From Enhydrobacter aerosaccus (lineage in GTDB: Bacteria > Pseudomonadota > Alphaproteobacteria > Reyranellales > Reyranellaceae): DNA of 64,000 nt. Numbering within the stretch: position 1 is the first letter of the stretch; each line of letters begins with the position of its first letter. The notes under the pieces are model-generated. The model was not told where the DNA came from. It saw only the letters and a list, made by a program, of their open reading frames with translations, and did not search any database. Position numbers and translations under genes: made by a program. The DNA lies in NCBI GenBank assembly GCA_903832005.1, contig CAIKZO010000004.1, positions 1-64,000 on the forward strand, read 5' to 3'. Shown one piece after another: positions 25,882-34,852 of the stretch.

Positions 25882-26793
25882 ATGAAACGTAGCCTGCCGC
25901 CGCTCAATGGCTTGCGCGCCTTCGAGGCCGCCGCGCGCCACATGAGCTTTACCGACGCCGCCGAGGAATTGAGTGTCACCCAGGCCGCCATCAGCCATCA
26001 GGTGCGCGGTCTCGAACAGCGTCTCGGATTAAAATTGTTCGTGCGTCGAAACCGTTCGCTGCTGCTCTCCGAGGCGGGCCAGGCCTATCTGCCGTCGGTG
26101 CGCTCGGCCTTCGACCAGTTGAACGAGGCGACCGAGAAGCTGCTGCAGAAGGATCGCGGCGGTCACCTCACGGTGACGACAACAGCGTCCTTCGCCACCA
26201 AGTGGCTGGTGCCGCGGCTGGGCGGCTTCCAGCGCGCCAATCCCGAGATCGACGTGCGCATCAGCACCAACACCGGGTTGGTCGACTTCTCGCGCGAGGA
26301 CGTCGACATCGGTATCCGCTACGGCCGCGGCCAGTGGCCGGGCCTGGTCGCCGAACGCATCGTCGGCGAGGACGTGACGCCGGTCTGCGCGCCGTCGCTG
26401 CTCAAGGGACCGAACGCGCTGAAGAAGCCGGCCGATCTCAAGCGCTTCACCTTGCTGCACATCGGCACCTTTCCTGACGATTGGCAGGTCTGGCTGACGG
26501 CAGCCGGGGTGAAGGGTATCGACGCCACGCGCGGCGTCACCTTCGACTTCGCGCTGGCGGCCTATCAGGCGGCGATGGATGGGCTGGGCGTGGCGCTCGG
26601 CCGTCATCCGCTGGTGGCGCCCGATCTCAAGGCGGGCCGGCTGGTCGTGCCGTTCGACTACAAGATGCCGACCGAGCTCGCCTATTATCTGGTCTATCCC
26701 GCCGACGCGATTCGCCGGCGCAAGATCAAGGCGTTCCGTGACTGGGTGATGCCGCTCGCCGAGTTGGCGCCTGGCACCAAGGCGGCGGCCTGA
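25882..26793 (+). CDS. LysR-family regulator (GcvA-like)
   Basis: A 303-residue transcription factor. The N-terminal winged helix (PPLNGLRAFEAAARHMSFTD..LSVTQAAISHQVRGLE) is of the GcvA/AmpR subgroup. The effector domain runs from about residue 92 (LTVTTTASFATKWLVPRL) to the end. The ATG is preceded by AAGGGGAC. The hydroxylase gene starts only five bases after its stop on the same strand, so the regulator is probably co-transcribed with the genes it controls; LysR genes are more often divergent. Confidence 0.88.
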   Translation: MKRSLPPLNGLRAFEAAARHMSFTDAAEELSVTQAAISHQVRGLEQRLGLKLFVRRNRSLLLSEAGQAYLPSVRSAFDQLNEATEKLLQKDRGGHLTVTTTASFATKWLVPRLGGFQRANPEIDVRISTNTGLVDFSREDVDIGIRYGRGQWPGLVAERIVGEDVTPVCAPSLLKGPNALKKPADLKRFTLLHIGTFPDDWQVWLTAAGVKGIDATRGVTFDFALAAYQAAMDGLGVALGRHPLVAPDLKAGRLVVPFDYKMPTELAYYLVYPADAIRRRKIKAFRDWVMPLAELAPGTKAAA

Positions 26794-26797
26794 GCCC

Positions 26798-28255
26798 ATG
26801 CCGATCAAAACGGGACAGCAGTACCGCGAGTCGCTGCGCGACGGTCGCAAGCTCTATATCGACGGCGAGCTGGTCGAGGACATCACGGCGTGCCCCTCGC
26901 ACCAGGGCGTGATCGGCACGATCGCCGCGCTCTATGACGACCAGCACGAACCTGCCTATCGCGACATCCTGACCTACACGTCGCCTTCCAGCGGCGAGCT
27001 TGTGAGCAAGACCTATCTCGACGCCAAGACGCTCGACGACCTCCACGGGCTCGCTGGCTGCTACCACCTGCGCGCCATGCGCACCTTCGGCCTGATGGGG
27101 CGGCTGACGGATTTCATGTCGGCCTTCCTGGTCGATACGGTCATCGGCCTGCGCGCGATGGGCAAGACCGAGGCAGCGGCGCGGGCGCAGCATATCGTCG
27201 AACTGTGCCGCGAGAACGACTACCAGGTCACGCATGCGCTGATCGACCCGCAGACCGATCGGTCGAAACTCGATGCGCCGTCGCAGGCGGTGCAGCTGAT
27301 CGAGCGCCGCGCCGACGGCATCGTGGTGAGCGGCTGCCGCACGCTCTCCACTCTCGCCGCCGTCTCCAACGAGTGCTACGTCGGCCCCTACTATCCGCGC
27401 AAGGCGGGCGAGGAGAAGTTCGCGCTCACCTTCGTCATTCCGATGAACACGCCCGGCCTCTCGATCCTGTGCCGCGAAAGCTTCCATCATGGCCAGGGCA
27501 CCTTCGACCGGCCGCTGAGCGCCCGCTTCGACGAGGGCGACGCCATCCTGATGTTCGACAAGCTGTTCGTGCCGAATGAGCGCGTGATCGTCGACGGCGA
27601 CATCGCGGCCTACAATGCCATCATGGGCACGCGCCCGGGATTCACGTCCTTGCAGGCCTGCACGCGCTCGACGATGAAGCTGCGCTTCCTGGTCGGCATG
27701 GCGGCTGCCGTGGCGCGTGCCAACGGCCGCGACAAGACCCCGCGCTTCCAGGCCGCGATCGGCGAGTTGACCGCCCTGGTCAGCATCGCCGAGGGCATTC
27801 GCTCGGGCGTCATCGTCGATGCCTATCGCCGTGTGCAGGCCTTTGATCGCGGCGAGATGTCGATTGCCGGTGACGGCGTGTCCGAGGCGAAGGCCATCGG
27901 CAGCCCGGGCAATGCGGCGGTCAATTTCTTCTTTCCCTACGCCAACACCAAGGCCGTGGACGTGCTGCGCATGGCGGCGGGTTCCGGCGTGCTGGCCATG
28001 ACCGAGGCCGACTACAACCAGCCCGATGTGACGGCGCTGATGGATCAATGGCTGATCGGACCGGGCGTCGATGCCAAACAGCGTCTGGCCTTGATGAAGC
28101 TCGCCTGGGACATGACGGGCACGGAGTTCGGCTCGCGCGCCGGCCTGTACGAGCGGCTCTACTCGGGAGATCCCGAGATCAACGCTCAGCGCTGGTTCGC
28201 CAATCCCGTGACGAAGGATTGCGAAGCGCTGGTGCACAGCCTGCTCGCTTCGTGA
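26798..28255 (+). CDS. hpaB: 4-Hydroxyphenylacetate 3-monooxygenase (HpaB-type) oxygenase
   Basis: A 485-residue FADH2-dependent hydroxylase of the HpaB/PvcC family, which adds an ortho hydroxyl to phenols using reduced flavin from a separate reductase. The N-terminal MPIKTGQQYRESLRDGRKLY is the typical family opening. GTFDRPLSARFDEGDAILMFDKLFVPNERV (read in parts) is the flavin/substrate region, and the length fits (about 480-520). No hpaC-type reductase is adjacent. Substrate may be 4-hydroxyphenylacetate or another phenol. Confidence 0.82.
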   Translation: MPIKTGQQYRESLRDGRKLYIDGELVEDITACPSHQGVIGTIAALYDDQHEPAYRDILTYTSPSSGELVSKTYLDAKTLDDLHGLAGCYHLRAMRTFGLMGRLTDFMSAFLVDTVIGLRAMGKTEAAARAQHIVELCRENDYQVTHALIDPQTDRSKLDAPSQAVQLIERRADGIVVSGCRTLSTLAAVSNECYVGPYYPRKAGEEKFALTFVIPMNTPGLSILCRESFHHGQGTFDRPLSARFDEGDAILMFDKLFVPNERVIVDGDIAAYNAIMGTRPGFTSLQACTRSTMKLRFLVGMAAAVARANGRDKTPRFQAAIGELTALVSIAEGIRSGVIVDAYRRVQAFDRGEMSIAGDGVSEAKAIGSPGNAAVNFFFPYANTKAVDVLRMAAGSGVLAMTEADYNQPDVTALMDQWLIGPGVDAKQRLALMKLAWDMTGTEFGSRAGLYERLYSGDPEINAQRWFANPVTKDCEALVHSLLAS

Positions 28256-28268
28256 CGGGAGAGACGTC

Positions 28269-29327
28269 TTGGACTTCGGCTACTTCACCCTGAGCGACAA
28301 TCGCTATCCCGGCAATACGCGGACGCCAGAGGACTTCATCAAGGATATCTTCGCCGAGGCGCTCTACGCCGAGACGCTCGGCATGAACTCGGCGTGGATC
28401 GGCGAGCATCACTTCAACCTGCTGGGCGTCAACGCTTCGCCGCTGGCGTTGCTTGCGCAACTGGCGGGCGCGACGACCAAGCTGCGCCTGGCGCCGGCGG
28501 TGACCCTGCTGCCGGTGCATCATCCGCTGCATGTCGCCGAGGAATGGGCGACGCTCGACCTGCTGTCGGGCGGCCGGGTCGATTTCGCGGCCGGCCGTGG
28601 CTACGACCGCAAGGAATACGATCCCTTCCAGGCTTCGTTCGACGATTCGGCCGAGCTGTTCGCCGAGGGGATGGAGATCGTGTGGCGCGCCTGGACCGAG
28701 ACGGGCAAGTGGTCGCACAACGGCAAGTTCTACCAGTTCAAGGACGTCGAGATCCGGCCTCGGCCGGCACAGAAGCCGCTTCGGCCTTACGTGGCCTGCT
28801 TCTCGCGGCCGTCGATGGAACTGGCGGCGAAGAACGACTGGAACGTGATCTACGCGCCGTTCGCGGCGGCGATGGTCTATGGCTCACTGAGTGACGCCGT
28901 GCGGATCTATCGCGAGACCTGCGAGGGCACCTACAAGCGGCCGATGCGGCGCGCCATGTGCTCCTACTTCGTGCACATCGCCTCGACGCCGGAGGAAGAG
29001 CAGTACGGCAAGGAAGCGCTGGTGAGCTACTTCCAGGATGCGCTGATCGCGGCCTTTCCGTCGTCGTCCGGCGAGAAGGTGCCGCCGACCTACAAGTACT
29101 TCGTCGACATCGTGAACATCCTGCGCGACATGCGACCGGAAAAGCTCACCGACAAGTCGATCCTGTGCGGCAGCTCGCAGCACATCGTCGACTCGCTGAA
29201 GCAGGTCGAGAAAGCGGGGATCGCCGAGGTGATCCTCTACTTCAACTACGGCCGCAAGCCGCACTCCCTCGTGAAGGAGCAGATGGAGCGCTTCATGCGC
29301 GAAGTGGCACCCCACTTCACCCGCTAG
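28269..29327 (+). CDS. Luciferase-like (LLM) flavin-dependent oxidoreductase
   Basis: A 352-residue TIM-barrel protein of the bacterial luciferase-like family. It starts MDFGYFTLSDNRYPG; AWIGEHHFNLLGVNASPLAL and LLSGGRVDFAAGRGYDRKEY are family blocks for FMN/F420-type binding. The start is TTG at 28269: the conserved N-terminus begins there and GGGAGAG lies nine bases upstream. Co-directional with hpaB, 13 bases apart, so probably the same catabolic unit. Its TAG stop shares CTAG with the opposite-strand stop of the next gene. Confidence 0.8.
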   Translation: MDFGYFTLSDNRYPGNTRTPEDFIKDIFAEALYAETLGMNSAWIGEHHFNLLGVNASPLALLAQLAGATTKLRLAPAVTLLPVHHPLHVAEEWATLDLLSGGRVDFAAGRGYDRKEYDPFQASFDDSAELFAEGMEIVWRAWTETGKWSHNGKFYQFKDVEIRPRPAQKPLRPYVACFSRPSMELAAKNDWNVIYAPFAAAMVYGSLSDAVRIYRETCEGTYKRPMRRAMCSYFVHIASTPEEEQYGKEALVSYFQDALIAAFPSSSGEKVPPTYKYFVDIVNILRDMRPEKLTDKSILCGSSQHIVDSLKQVEKAGIAEVILYFNYGRKPHSLVKEQMERFMREVAPHFTR

Positions 29328-30340
29328 AGTGATTCCTTCGTCAACCTCACCACCTCCGGCGAGAGCTTGGCGTCTTTCACCAGGGTTCCGACATCTTCAA
29401 TCATTGCCGTGCGCGTCGTGGCAAGCGTGCGCGCATCGGGATCGAAGAACTTCACGCCGTTCTTCGCCAGGATCCCGCGGGCATTGGCCTGGCTGGCGGC
29501 GCAGCCCTTGTTGTAGGCATCGATGTTCTCGGCCCACAGGTCCGTCATCAGCTTCTGTTGGGCGGGCGCCAGCTTCACCCACGTCGCGCTGCCGACCATC
29601 GGTATGTACAGCGCCAGGAACTGGCGATCGACGTAGGAGTATTTCACGCCGGATTCCCAGAGCTTGGCCGAGTTGCAGCTTTCGTCGGAGCTGATGAAGG
29701 CGTCGAACGTGCCCTGGCTCAGCGCCAGCGGCACATTGGGCCAGGCCGTCGTGTTGGCGATGCCGCCCGCGAACTTGATGCGCCAGGAAATGCCCGCGCC
29801 GCCCGGGCTGCGGATCTTGAGGCCCTTCATGGCCGAGAATTTGTCGAGTGGGACCTTGGTCGAGTACCAGCTCTGATGGCCGAGCTCGAGGCCCGCGCCC
29901 AGCACCTTGGTCTTGAGCTTGTCCTCGAGCTGTTGGCTGACGTAGGCGCCGGCCTTGCCGTTGGTTGCCTTGCGCGTTTGCTCGACCGGCAGGCCGTAGA
30001 AATACGGCAACTGCACCATGTCGCAGTCGGGCACCAGGCCGGTCATCACCCATTCGCCGGGCGCCGCCATCTCGACCTGGCCCTGGACCAGCGCCTTGGA
30101 GACGTTGAGGTCCGCGAACAGCTGGCCGGAGTGGAACACCTCGCCCTTGAGCTCGCCGCTGGAGGCCTTTTCGAGCTTGGCCATGTAATCGACCATCGCG
30201 ACGTTGCGCGGATGGCTGGGCGCGGTGTCGAGCGAGACACGCAGCTTGATCGGTTCGGCGGCGCGCAGGACGGCCGGAGCGGCCAGGGTGGCGGCCGTCG
30301 TCGCCGCCAAAAAGGCACGGCGGTGCATTCGGTAGATCAT
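29324..30340 (-). CDS. TRAP transporter binding protein (DctP family), orphan
   Basis: A 338-residue periplasmic binding protein. The Tat-like leader MHRRAFLAATTAATLAAP is cleaved near residue 26. Family blocks are GQLFADLNVSKALVQGQVEM, GLKIRSPGGAGISWRIKF (containing the substrate Arg of DctP proteins) and TTAWPNVPLALSQGTFDAF. GGAGGAACGACCC directly precedes the ATG at 30338-30340. TRAP systems need DctQ and DctM membrane subunits, but neither is nearby, so it must borrow them from elsewhere or act alone. Confidence 0.85.
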   Translation of the reverse strand: MIYRMHRRAFLAATTAATLAAPAVLRAAEPIKLRVSLDTAPSHPRNVAMVDYMAKLEKASSGELKGEVFHSGQLFADLNVSKALVQGQVEMAAPGEWVMTGLVPDCDMVQLPYFYGLPVEQTRKATNGKAGAYVSQQLEDKLKTKVLGAGLELGHQSWYSTKVPLDKFSAMKGLKIRSPGGAGISWRIKFAGGIANTTAWPNVPLALSQGTFDAFISSDESCNSAKLWESGVKYSYVDRQFLALYIPMVGSATWVKLAPAQQKLMTDLWAENIDAYNKGCAASQANARGILAKNGVKFFDPDARTLATTRTAMIEDVGTLVKDAKLSPEVVRLTKESL

Positions 30341-30392
30341 GGGTCGTTCCTCCAGTGGTTTCGTTTTCTTATTTTTTGAAACGCACGAAACG

Positions 30393-31409
30393 CTAGGCCG
30401 TCTTGCGGGCCTCACGGAACGATACCAGACGGCGCTGGGTGCCGTCCCACAGCGCAAGCTTCACGCAGCGGAAGCTTTCGAGCAGCGTCACCCGGCCGAC
30501 ATTGCGCAGCTCGGGATGGTCGCGCAGCACGCGCGGCAGCCGGTAGTAAGGGATGCGGCTCGACAGGTGATGCACATGGTGCATGCCGATGTTGGCGGTG
30601 AGCCAGTGCAGGAACGCCGGCAGGTCGTAGTGCGAACTGCCGTGCAAGGCGGCGTCATGGTGGTTCCAGGTGCCGTCGGTGGCCCACACCGTGTTCTCGA
30701 ACTGGTGCTGGACGTAGAACAGCCAGACGCCGATCGAGGCCGCGACCAGCAGCGCCGGCAAATGGATCAGGAGGAAGGCCTTGAAGCCGATCAGCCAGAT
30801 CAGGCCTCCCGCAACGCCCGCGATGGCGAGGTTGGTTGCCATGGTGCTGATCCACGGCCGCCAGCCGTTGCCGCGCATCAGGCCGACCGGCAGCCGGTGC
30901 TGCAGGATGAAGACATAGGCCGGGCCGATGCCGAACATCACCAGCGGATGGCGATACAGGCGATAGCGCAGCCGGCCCCACATTGAGCGGGCGCGATATT
31001 CCTCGACGGTCAAGGTGTCGATGTCGCCCATGCCGCGCTTATCGAGATTGCCGCTGCAGGCGTGATGGGTGGCGTGGGTGCGTTGCCAGAAGCCGTAGGG
31101 CGTCATGGTCACGACGCTGGCGAGGCGGCCGATCCAGTCGTTGGCCAGGCGATGGCGGAAGAAGGAGCCATGGCCGCAGTCATGCTGGATCATGAACAGG
31201 CGCACGACGAAGGCGCCGGCGGCAAGGGCCAGCGGTAGCGCCAGCCAGTAGCCGACGTCGAGCGTGGCCCAGGCCAGCACCCACAGGGCCACCAGCGGCA
31301 CGACCGTGATGACGACTTCGAACAGGCCGCGGCGATTGCTGGGTTGGCGGTAGGGCGCCAGCACCTTTGTCCAGCTCCGGACGTCGGCGGCCTTTTGCGG
31401 GTGATCCAT
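30393..31409 (-). CDS. Membrane fatty acid desaturase
   Basis: A 338-residue integral membrane di-iron desaturase. The three histidine boxes are HDCGH, HATHH and HHVHH, near residues 76, 112 and 276. Hydrophobic pairs flank them (VVPLVALWVLAWATL, FLLIHLPALLVAASIGVWLF). The family introduces double bonds into acyl lipids. It lies 52 bases upstream of the TRAP gene's start on the other side and 77 bases from the NYN gene, with no sign of functional linkage. Confidence 0.88.
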   Translation of the reverse strand: MDHPQKAADVRSWTKVLAPYRQPSNRRGLFEVVITVVPLVALWVLAWATLDVGYWLALPLALAAGAFVVRLFMIQHDCGHGSFFRHRLANDWIGRLASVVTMTPYGFWQRTHATHHACSGNLDKRGMGDIDTLTVEEYRARSMWGRLRYRLYRHPLVMFGIGPAYVFILQHRLPVGLMRGNGWRPWISTMATNLAIAGVAGGLIWLIGFKAFLLIHLPALLVAASIGVWLFYVQHQFENTVWATDGTWNHHDAALHGSSHYDLPAFLHWLTANIGMHHVHHLSSRIPYYRLPRVLRDHPELRNVGRVTLLESFRCVKLALWDGTQRRLVSFREARKTA

Positions 31410-31486
31410 GAATGGCGATTAGGGGGCTGGCGCGCCGAAAGCAACGAGGGAAATGGTCACGCGGCCCTGCTTTAGAAAAGCCAGAT

Positions 31487-32254
31487 TCACGAGGCGCGCC
31501 GGCGCCGCCGCGGGCGCGTCGGTACGGTAGGCGTAGCCTTGGGCCGGATCCGCATGGTTCGGCCCTCGGATTCGTCGATCTCGAAGGCGCCGCTCTGGCG
31601 CACCAGGTCGCTCAGCTTGCGGAAACCGTAGGTTCGGGGATCGAAATCGGAGGCGACATTGGCCAGACGCTGGCCGACCGCGCGCAGGCCGATCCAGCCG
31701 TCCTCGGTTTCCATCTGCGACATCGCCTTGTTCAGGATGGCGACGGCGCCGTCCGCTGTATGGGCGGCGGCCGGCGCGGGGCCCTGCGCCTGCGCGGTGG
31801 GTGCGGCTTCCGGCACGAGGTTTTCAGTATAGATGAAGCGGCGGCAGGCCTGACGGAAGCTCTCCGGAGTCTTGCGGGCGCCGAAGCCGTACACGTCGGC
31901 GCCTTCCTCGCGCAGCCGCGAGGCCAGCCGCGTGAAGTCGCTGTCGGACGAGACGAGGCAGAAACCGTCGAAGCGGCCGCTGTGCAGCAGGTCCATGGCG
32001 TCAATTACCAAGGCGATGTCGGATGCGTTCTTGCCCGAGGTGTAGGCGAACTGCTGGTAAGGATCGATCGCGTACTTCTGCAGCACGTCGGCCCACGACT
32101 TGAGGCGCGGGCTCGAGAAGTCGCCGTAAATGCGGCGCACGCTCGCCTCGCCGAACTTGGCGATCTCCTCGAACAGGCCGGCGACGATGCGCGGCGAGGT
32201 ATTGTCGGCGTCGATCAGCACGGCGTACCGGCGCAGGCGGCTTTCGTCGGCCAT
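31487..32254 (-). CDS. NYN-domain (LabA/PIN-like) protein with OST-HTH domain
   Basis: A 255-residue protein. Residues 8-160 are a NYN nuclease-type domain with the acidic residues in VLIDADNTSPR, ASDIALVIDAMDLL and LVSSDSDFTRLASRL. After a short Ala/Pro linker, residues 182-245 resemble an OST-HTH/LOTUS RNA-binding domain (DGWIGLRAVGQRLANVASDFDPRTYGFRKLSDL, read in parts). The very end is an Arg-rich tail. It is likely an RNA-acting protein. ATG at 32252-32254 with GAGGTGCCC upstream. Targets unknown. Confidence 0.8.
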   Translation of the reverse strand: MADESRLRRYAVLIDADNTSPRIVAGLFEEIAKFGEASVRRIYGDFSSPRLKSWADVLQKYAIDPYQQFAYTSGKNASDIALVIDAMDLLHSGRFDGFCLVSSDSDFTRLASRLREEGADVYGFGARKTPESFRQACRRFIYTENLVPEAAPTAQAQGPAPAAAHTADGAVAILNKAMSQMETEDGWIGLRAVGQRLANVASDFDPRTYGFRKLSDLVRQSGAFEIDESEGRTMRIRPKATPTVPTRPRRRRRAS

Positions 32255-32273
32255 GAGGGCACCTCGAAGGGGT

Positions 32274-32942
32274 TTAGGCTGACGACTTGAGATAGAGGGC
32301 TTCGACATGGAGTTCGGCACAATCGATCACGGGATAGCCCGGCGTCTGGACGGCGAAGGCGAGGAACAGGTCCGTGCCGCCCAGCATGATCGCTTCCGCG
32401 CCGCGCGCAACGAGTTTGCGGCCGGCCTCGAAGAATATCTGGCGCTGCGCCTCGGTCACGCGGCCGATGCCGGCCATGGCCGAATAGGTGTCGGCCACGA
32501 GCGCAAACTCATCACCGTCGGGAGCGATCATTGCGGTCGAAGGGACCGATCCATAGAGCTGGCTTTCCATGACCTTGCGCGTACCCAGCACGCCGATCGT
32601 CTTCAGCTTGCGCGCAGCGATCGCGGCGCTCACGGACGGCAGGCCGTTCAGGATCGGCAGCGGCGAGATCGCGATCAGCTCCTTGACGCAGAAATGCCCA
32701 CCCATCGAGGTGATGGCGGCGGCCTCGGCGCCGGCGGCCTTCATGCGGCCGACCAGCGTGGCGAAGATCTCGGCCTGCTGCTGCGGCCGGCCTTCGGCAA
32801 GATTGCGTCCCATCGTGGCCACGTCGGCGTGGCACATCGTGACTTCGAGCGGAATGTTGGCCGCGCGATGGCGGTCGACCAGGCCGCGGTAATAGAAGTC
32901 GGTCGCGGCCGGCCCGATGCCGGCGATCAATCCGATATGCAT
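32274..32942 (-). CDS. Aspartate/glutamate racemase family homologue lacking both catalytic Cys
   Basis: A 222-residue protein with the two-lobed racemase fold: MHIGLIAGIGPAATDFYYRGL, LKTIGVLGTRKVMESQLY and AEAIMLGGTDLFLAF. In active family members Cys occupies the positions held here by Thr in AAITSMGGH and by Gly in LGGTD. A Cys does occur three residues after the first site (GGHFC). So either this is a different chemistry or an inactive binding protein. It follows the PotB-like permease by one base, suggesting co-transcription with that importer. Confidence 0.72.
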   Translation of the reverse strand: MHIGLIAGIGPAATDFYYRGLVDRHRAANIPLEVTMCHADVATMGRNLAEGRPQQQAEIFATLVGRMKAAGAEAAAITSMGGHFCVKELIAISPLPILNGLPSVSAAIAARKLKTIGVLGTRKVMESQLYGSVPSTAMIAPDGDEFALVADTYSAMAGIGRVTEAQRQIFFEAGRKLVARGAEAIMLGGTDLFLAFAVQTPGYPVIDCAELHVEALYLKSSA

Positions 32943-32943
32943 T

Positions 32944-33816
32944 TTAGCGGGTGCTCCGGCGCTGGATCAGCAGGTTGGCGACGAGGGTGAGACTGAGCGT
33001 CACCGCCATCAGGATGAAGGCGACGGCGGCGCCGAACGGCCAGTTCGTCTTCTGGGTGAACTCGTTGTAGATCACCGGCGCCATCATCTTGAAGGTGGGA
33101 CCGCCCAGCAGGAACGGCGTGGCATAGGCATTCATCGCCAGGATGAAGGTCAGGATCATGCCGCCCAGGATGCCGGGCAGCGCCAGCGGCCACAGCACGC
33201 GGCGGAACATGGTGGCGGGCGGCGCGCCCAGGCTGAAGGCCGCTTCCTCGACCGCGCGGTCGATGCCCTCGATCACGCTCTGCAGCGACAGCACCATGAA
33301 GGGCAGGTCGACGGCGATGATGCCGATGATCACCGCCTTTTCGGTGAACATGATCTCGATCGACTGGTGGATGAGGCCGAGGCCCATCAGGCTCGCATTG
33401 ACAAAGCCCTTGTTGCCGAACACCACCATCCAGCCGGCCGCGCGCACCGAGTTGCCGACGAACAGCGGCAGCACGATCGCGATGATCAGCAACGGCTTGA
33501 AGCGGCTCTGCATGCGCGCCAGCACATAGGCGAGCGGAAAGCCCAGGATCAGGCAGCTGATCGAAGAGATCAGCGCCACCTTCACCGTGGTCAGCAATGC
33601 CGAGACGTAATACGGATCGGTGAAGAACTTCACGTACTGCACCGTCGTCAGCGCCTCGACCATGGTCTTGGTCTGGGGCACGAAGTCGTTCAAGCTGTAG
33701 CGGAACAGAATCCCCAGCGGCGCGAACAGGCTGATGACGATGAAGATCGTCGCCGGCGCGAGAAGCGCCGACGCCGTCAGTCCTCGTCCCTTCGGTTTGT
33801 CGACGACGAGGCTCAT
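32944..33816 (-). CDS. Polyamine/opine-type ABC permease (PotB-like)
   Basis: A 290-residue permease with six predicted helices and the EAA coupling loop EEAAFSLGAPPATMFRRVLWP near residue 198. Its ATG overlaps the stop of the binding-protein gene (ATGA). It forms a heterodimer with the permease at 35917-36717. An upstream in-frame extension reading through the binding-protein gene is not real. Confidence 0.87.
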   Translation of the reverse strand: MSLVVDKPKGRGLTASALLAPATIFIVISLFAPLGILFRYSLNDFVPQTKTMVEALTTVQYVKFFTDPYYVSALLTTVKVALISSISCLILGFPLAYVLARMQSRFKPLLIIAIVLPLFVGNSVRAAGWMVVFGNKGFVNASLMGLGLIHQSIEIMFTEKAVIIGIIAVDLPFMVLSLQSVIEGIDRAVEEAAFSLGAPPATMFRRVLWPLALPGILGGMILTFILAMNAYATPFLLGGPTFKMMAPVIYNEFTQKTNWPFGAAVAFILMAVTLSLTLVANLLIQRRSTR

Positions 33817-34838
33817 CCCTTGAACGACTTGTTCCACCAGTCCTGGAACGCCACGTCGTTCTTGGCCATGTAGCCGTAGTCGAGATCGACCAGGCGCTTC
33901 TGCTCGTCCGGCGTGAAGCCGATACGCTTCTGCAAATCGTCGGGCACCTTGGCGTTGGAGACGGTGGGGTTGTAGCCCATGTCGACCGCGAAGCCTTCCT
34001 GCGCCGACGCCGCCATCATGGCGTCGAGCCAGGCATAGGCGCCGGCCTTGTTGGGCGCGTTCTTCTGCATCACGAAGCCGGAGACGTACATCGGGATGCC
34101 TTCCTTCGGCGCCACCGTGCTCACCTTGATACCGGCGTTCTGCCACTGCACCGCGCGCGCCTTCCACATGATGCCGCAAGCGATCTCGCCGGTCTTGAGT
34201 GCCTGCGCGAAGGCCTCGTTCGATGGATAGATGCGTGCGCCGGCCTTGCGGCAGGCCATCAGCCGCTCCTTGCCCGGCTCGAAGTTGCTGACCGAGCCGC
34301 CCGAGGCGAGGGCCGCGGCAACCATGTTGAACGGGCGCTGGATGTCGATGATGCCCAGCTTGTTGCCGTGCTTGGGATCGAGCGTGTCGGCGAAGCCCGT
34401 CGGTGCCGGCATCATGTCCGGATTGTAGAGCAGGACCTTGCCCGAATAGATATGGCCGATGCCGTAGGCATACTTCATCGACGGCAGCAGGTTCTTGGCG
34501 TTCGGCATCTTGGAATAATCGAGCTGCTCGACCAGGCCCTGCTGGTCGAGGTCGTACATGTCGTTGGCCGACATGCCCTGGACGTCGACCGTGCCGCGCC
34601 GCAGCGTCTTCTCGGCCAGCATCTTGGCCTTGCGCGGATCGGCATTCTCCTCGGCATGCACCAGCTCCCAGCCCTTGGGCACCAGAAGCGGCGCATCGAT
34701 GTCCTTGGTCAGCAGGCGCGAGTAGTCGCCGCCCCAGGTGCCGACGATGATCTTCTTGTTCTCCTGCGCGGCGGCGGGAAACGCGGCCATCGCGGCAGCA
34801 CCACCTAGTACCGTCCGCCGATTGATCATGAACGCCAT
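33813..34838 (-). CDS. PotD-like ABC periplasmic binding protein
   Basis: A 341-residue binding protein. The twin-arginine style leader INRRTVLGGAAAMAAFPAAA is followed by the mature start IIVGTWGGDYSRLL, the strand typical of the spermidine/putrescine and iron group. There is a MYDLDQQGLVEQLDYSKMPN ligand-lobe segment and a C-terminal AKNDVAFQDWWNKSF. It sits between the ATPase gene (14 bases away) and the permease gene. Substrate could be a polyamine, an opine or an amino acid derivative. Confidence 0.87.
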   Translation of the reverse strand: MAFMINRRTVLGGAAAMAAFPAAAQENKKIIVGTWGGDYSRLLTKDIDAPLLVPKGWELVHAEENADPRKAKMLAEKTLRRGTVDVQGMSANDMYDLDQQGLVEQLDYSKMPNAKNLLPSMKYAYGIGHIYSGKVLLYNPDMMPAPTGFADTLDPKHGNKLGIIDIQRPFNMVAAALASGGSVSNFEPGKERLMACRKAGARIYPSNEAFAQALKTGEIACGIMWKARAVQWQNAGIKVSTVAPKEGIPMYVSGFVMQKNAPNKAGAYAWLDAMMAASAQEGFAVDMGYNPTVSNAKVPDDLQKRIGFTPDEQKRLVDLDYGYMAKNDVAFQDWWNKSFKG

Positions 34839-34852
34839 TGAAGCCTCCTTCT

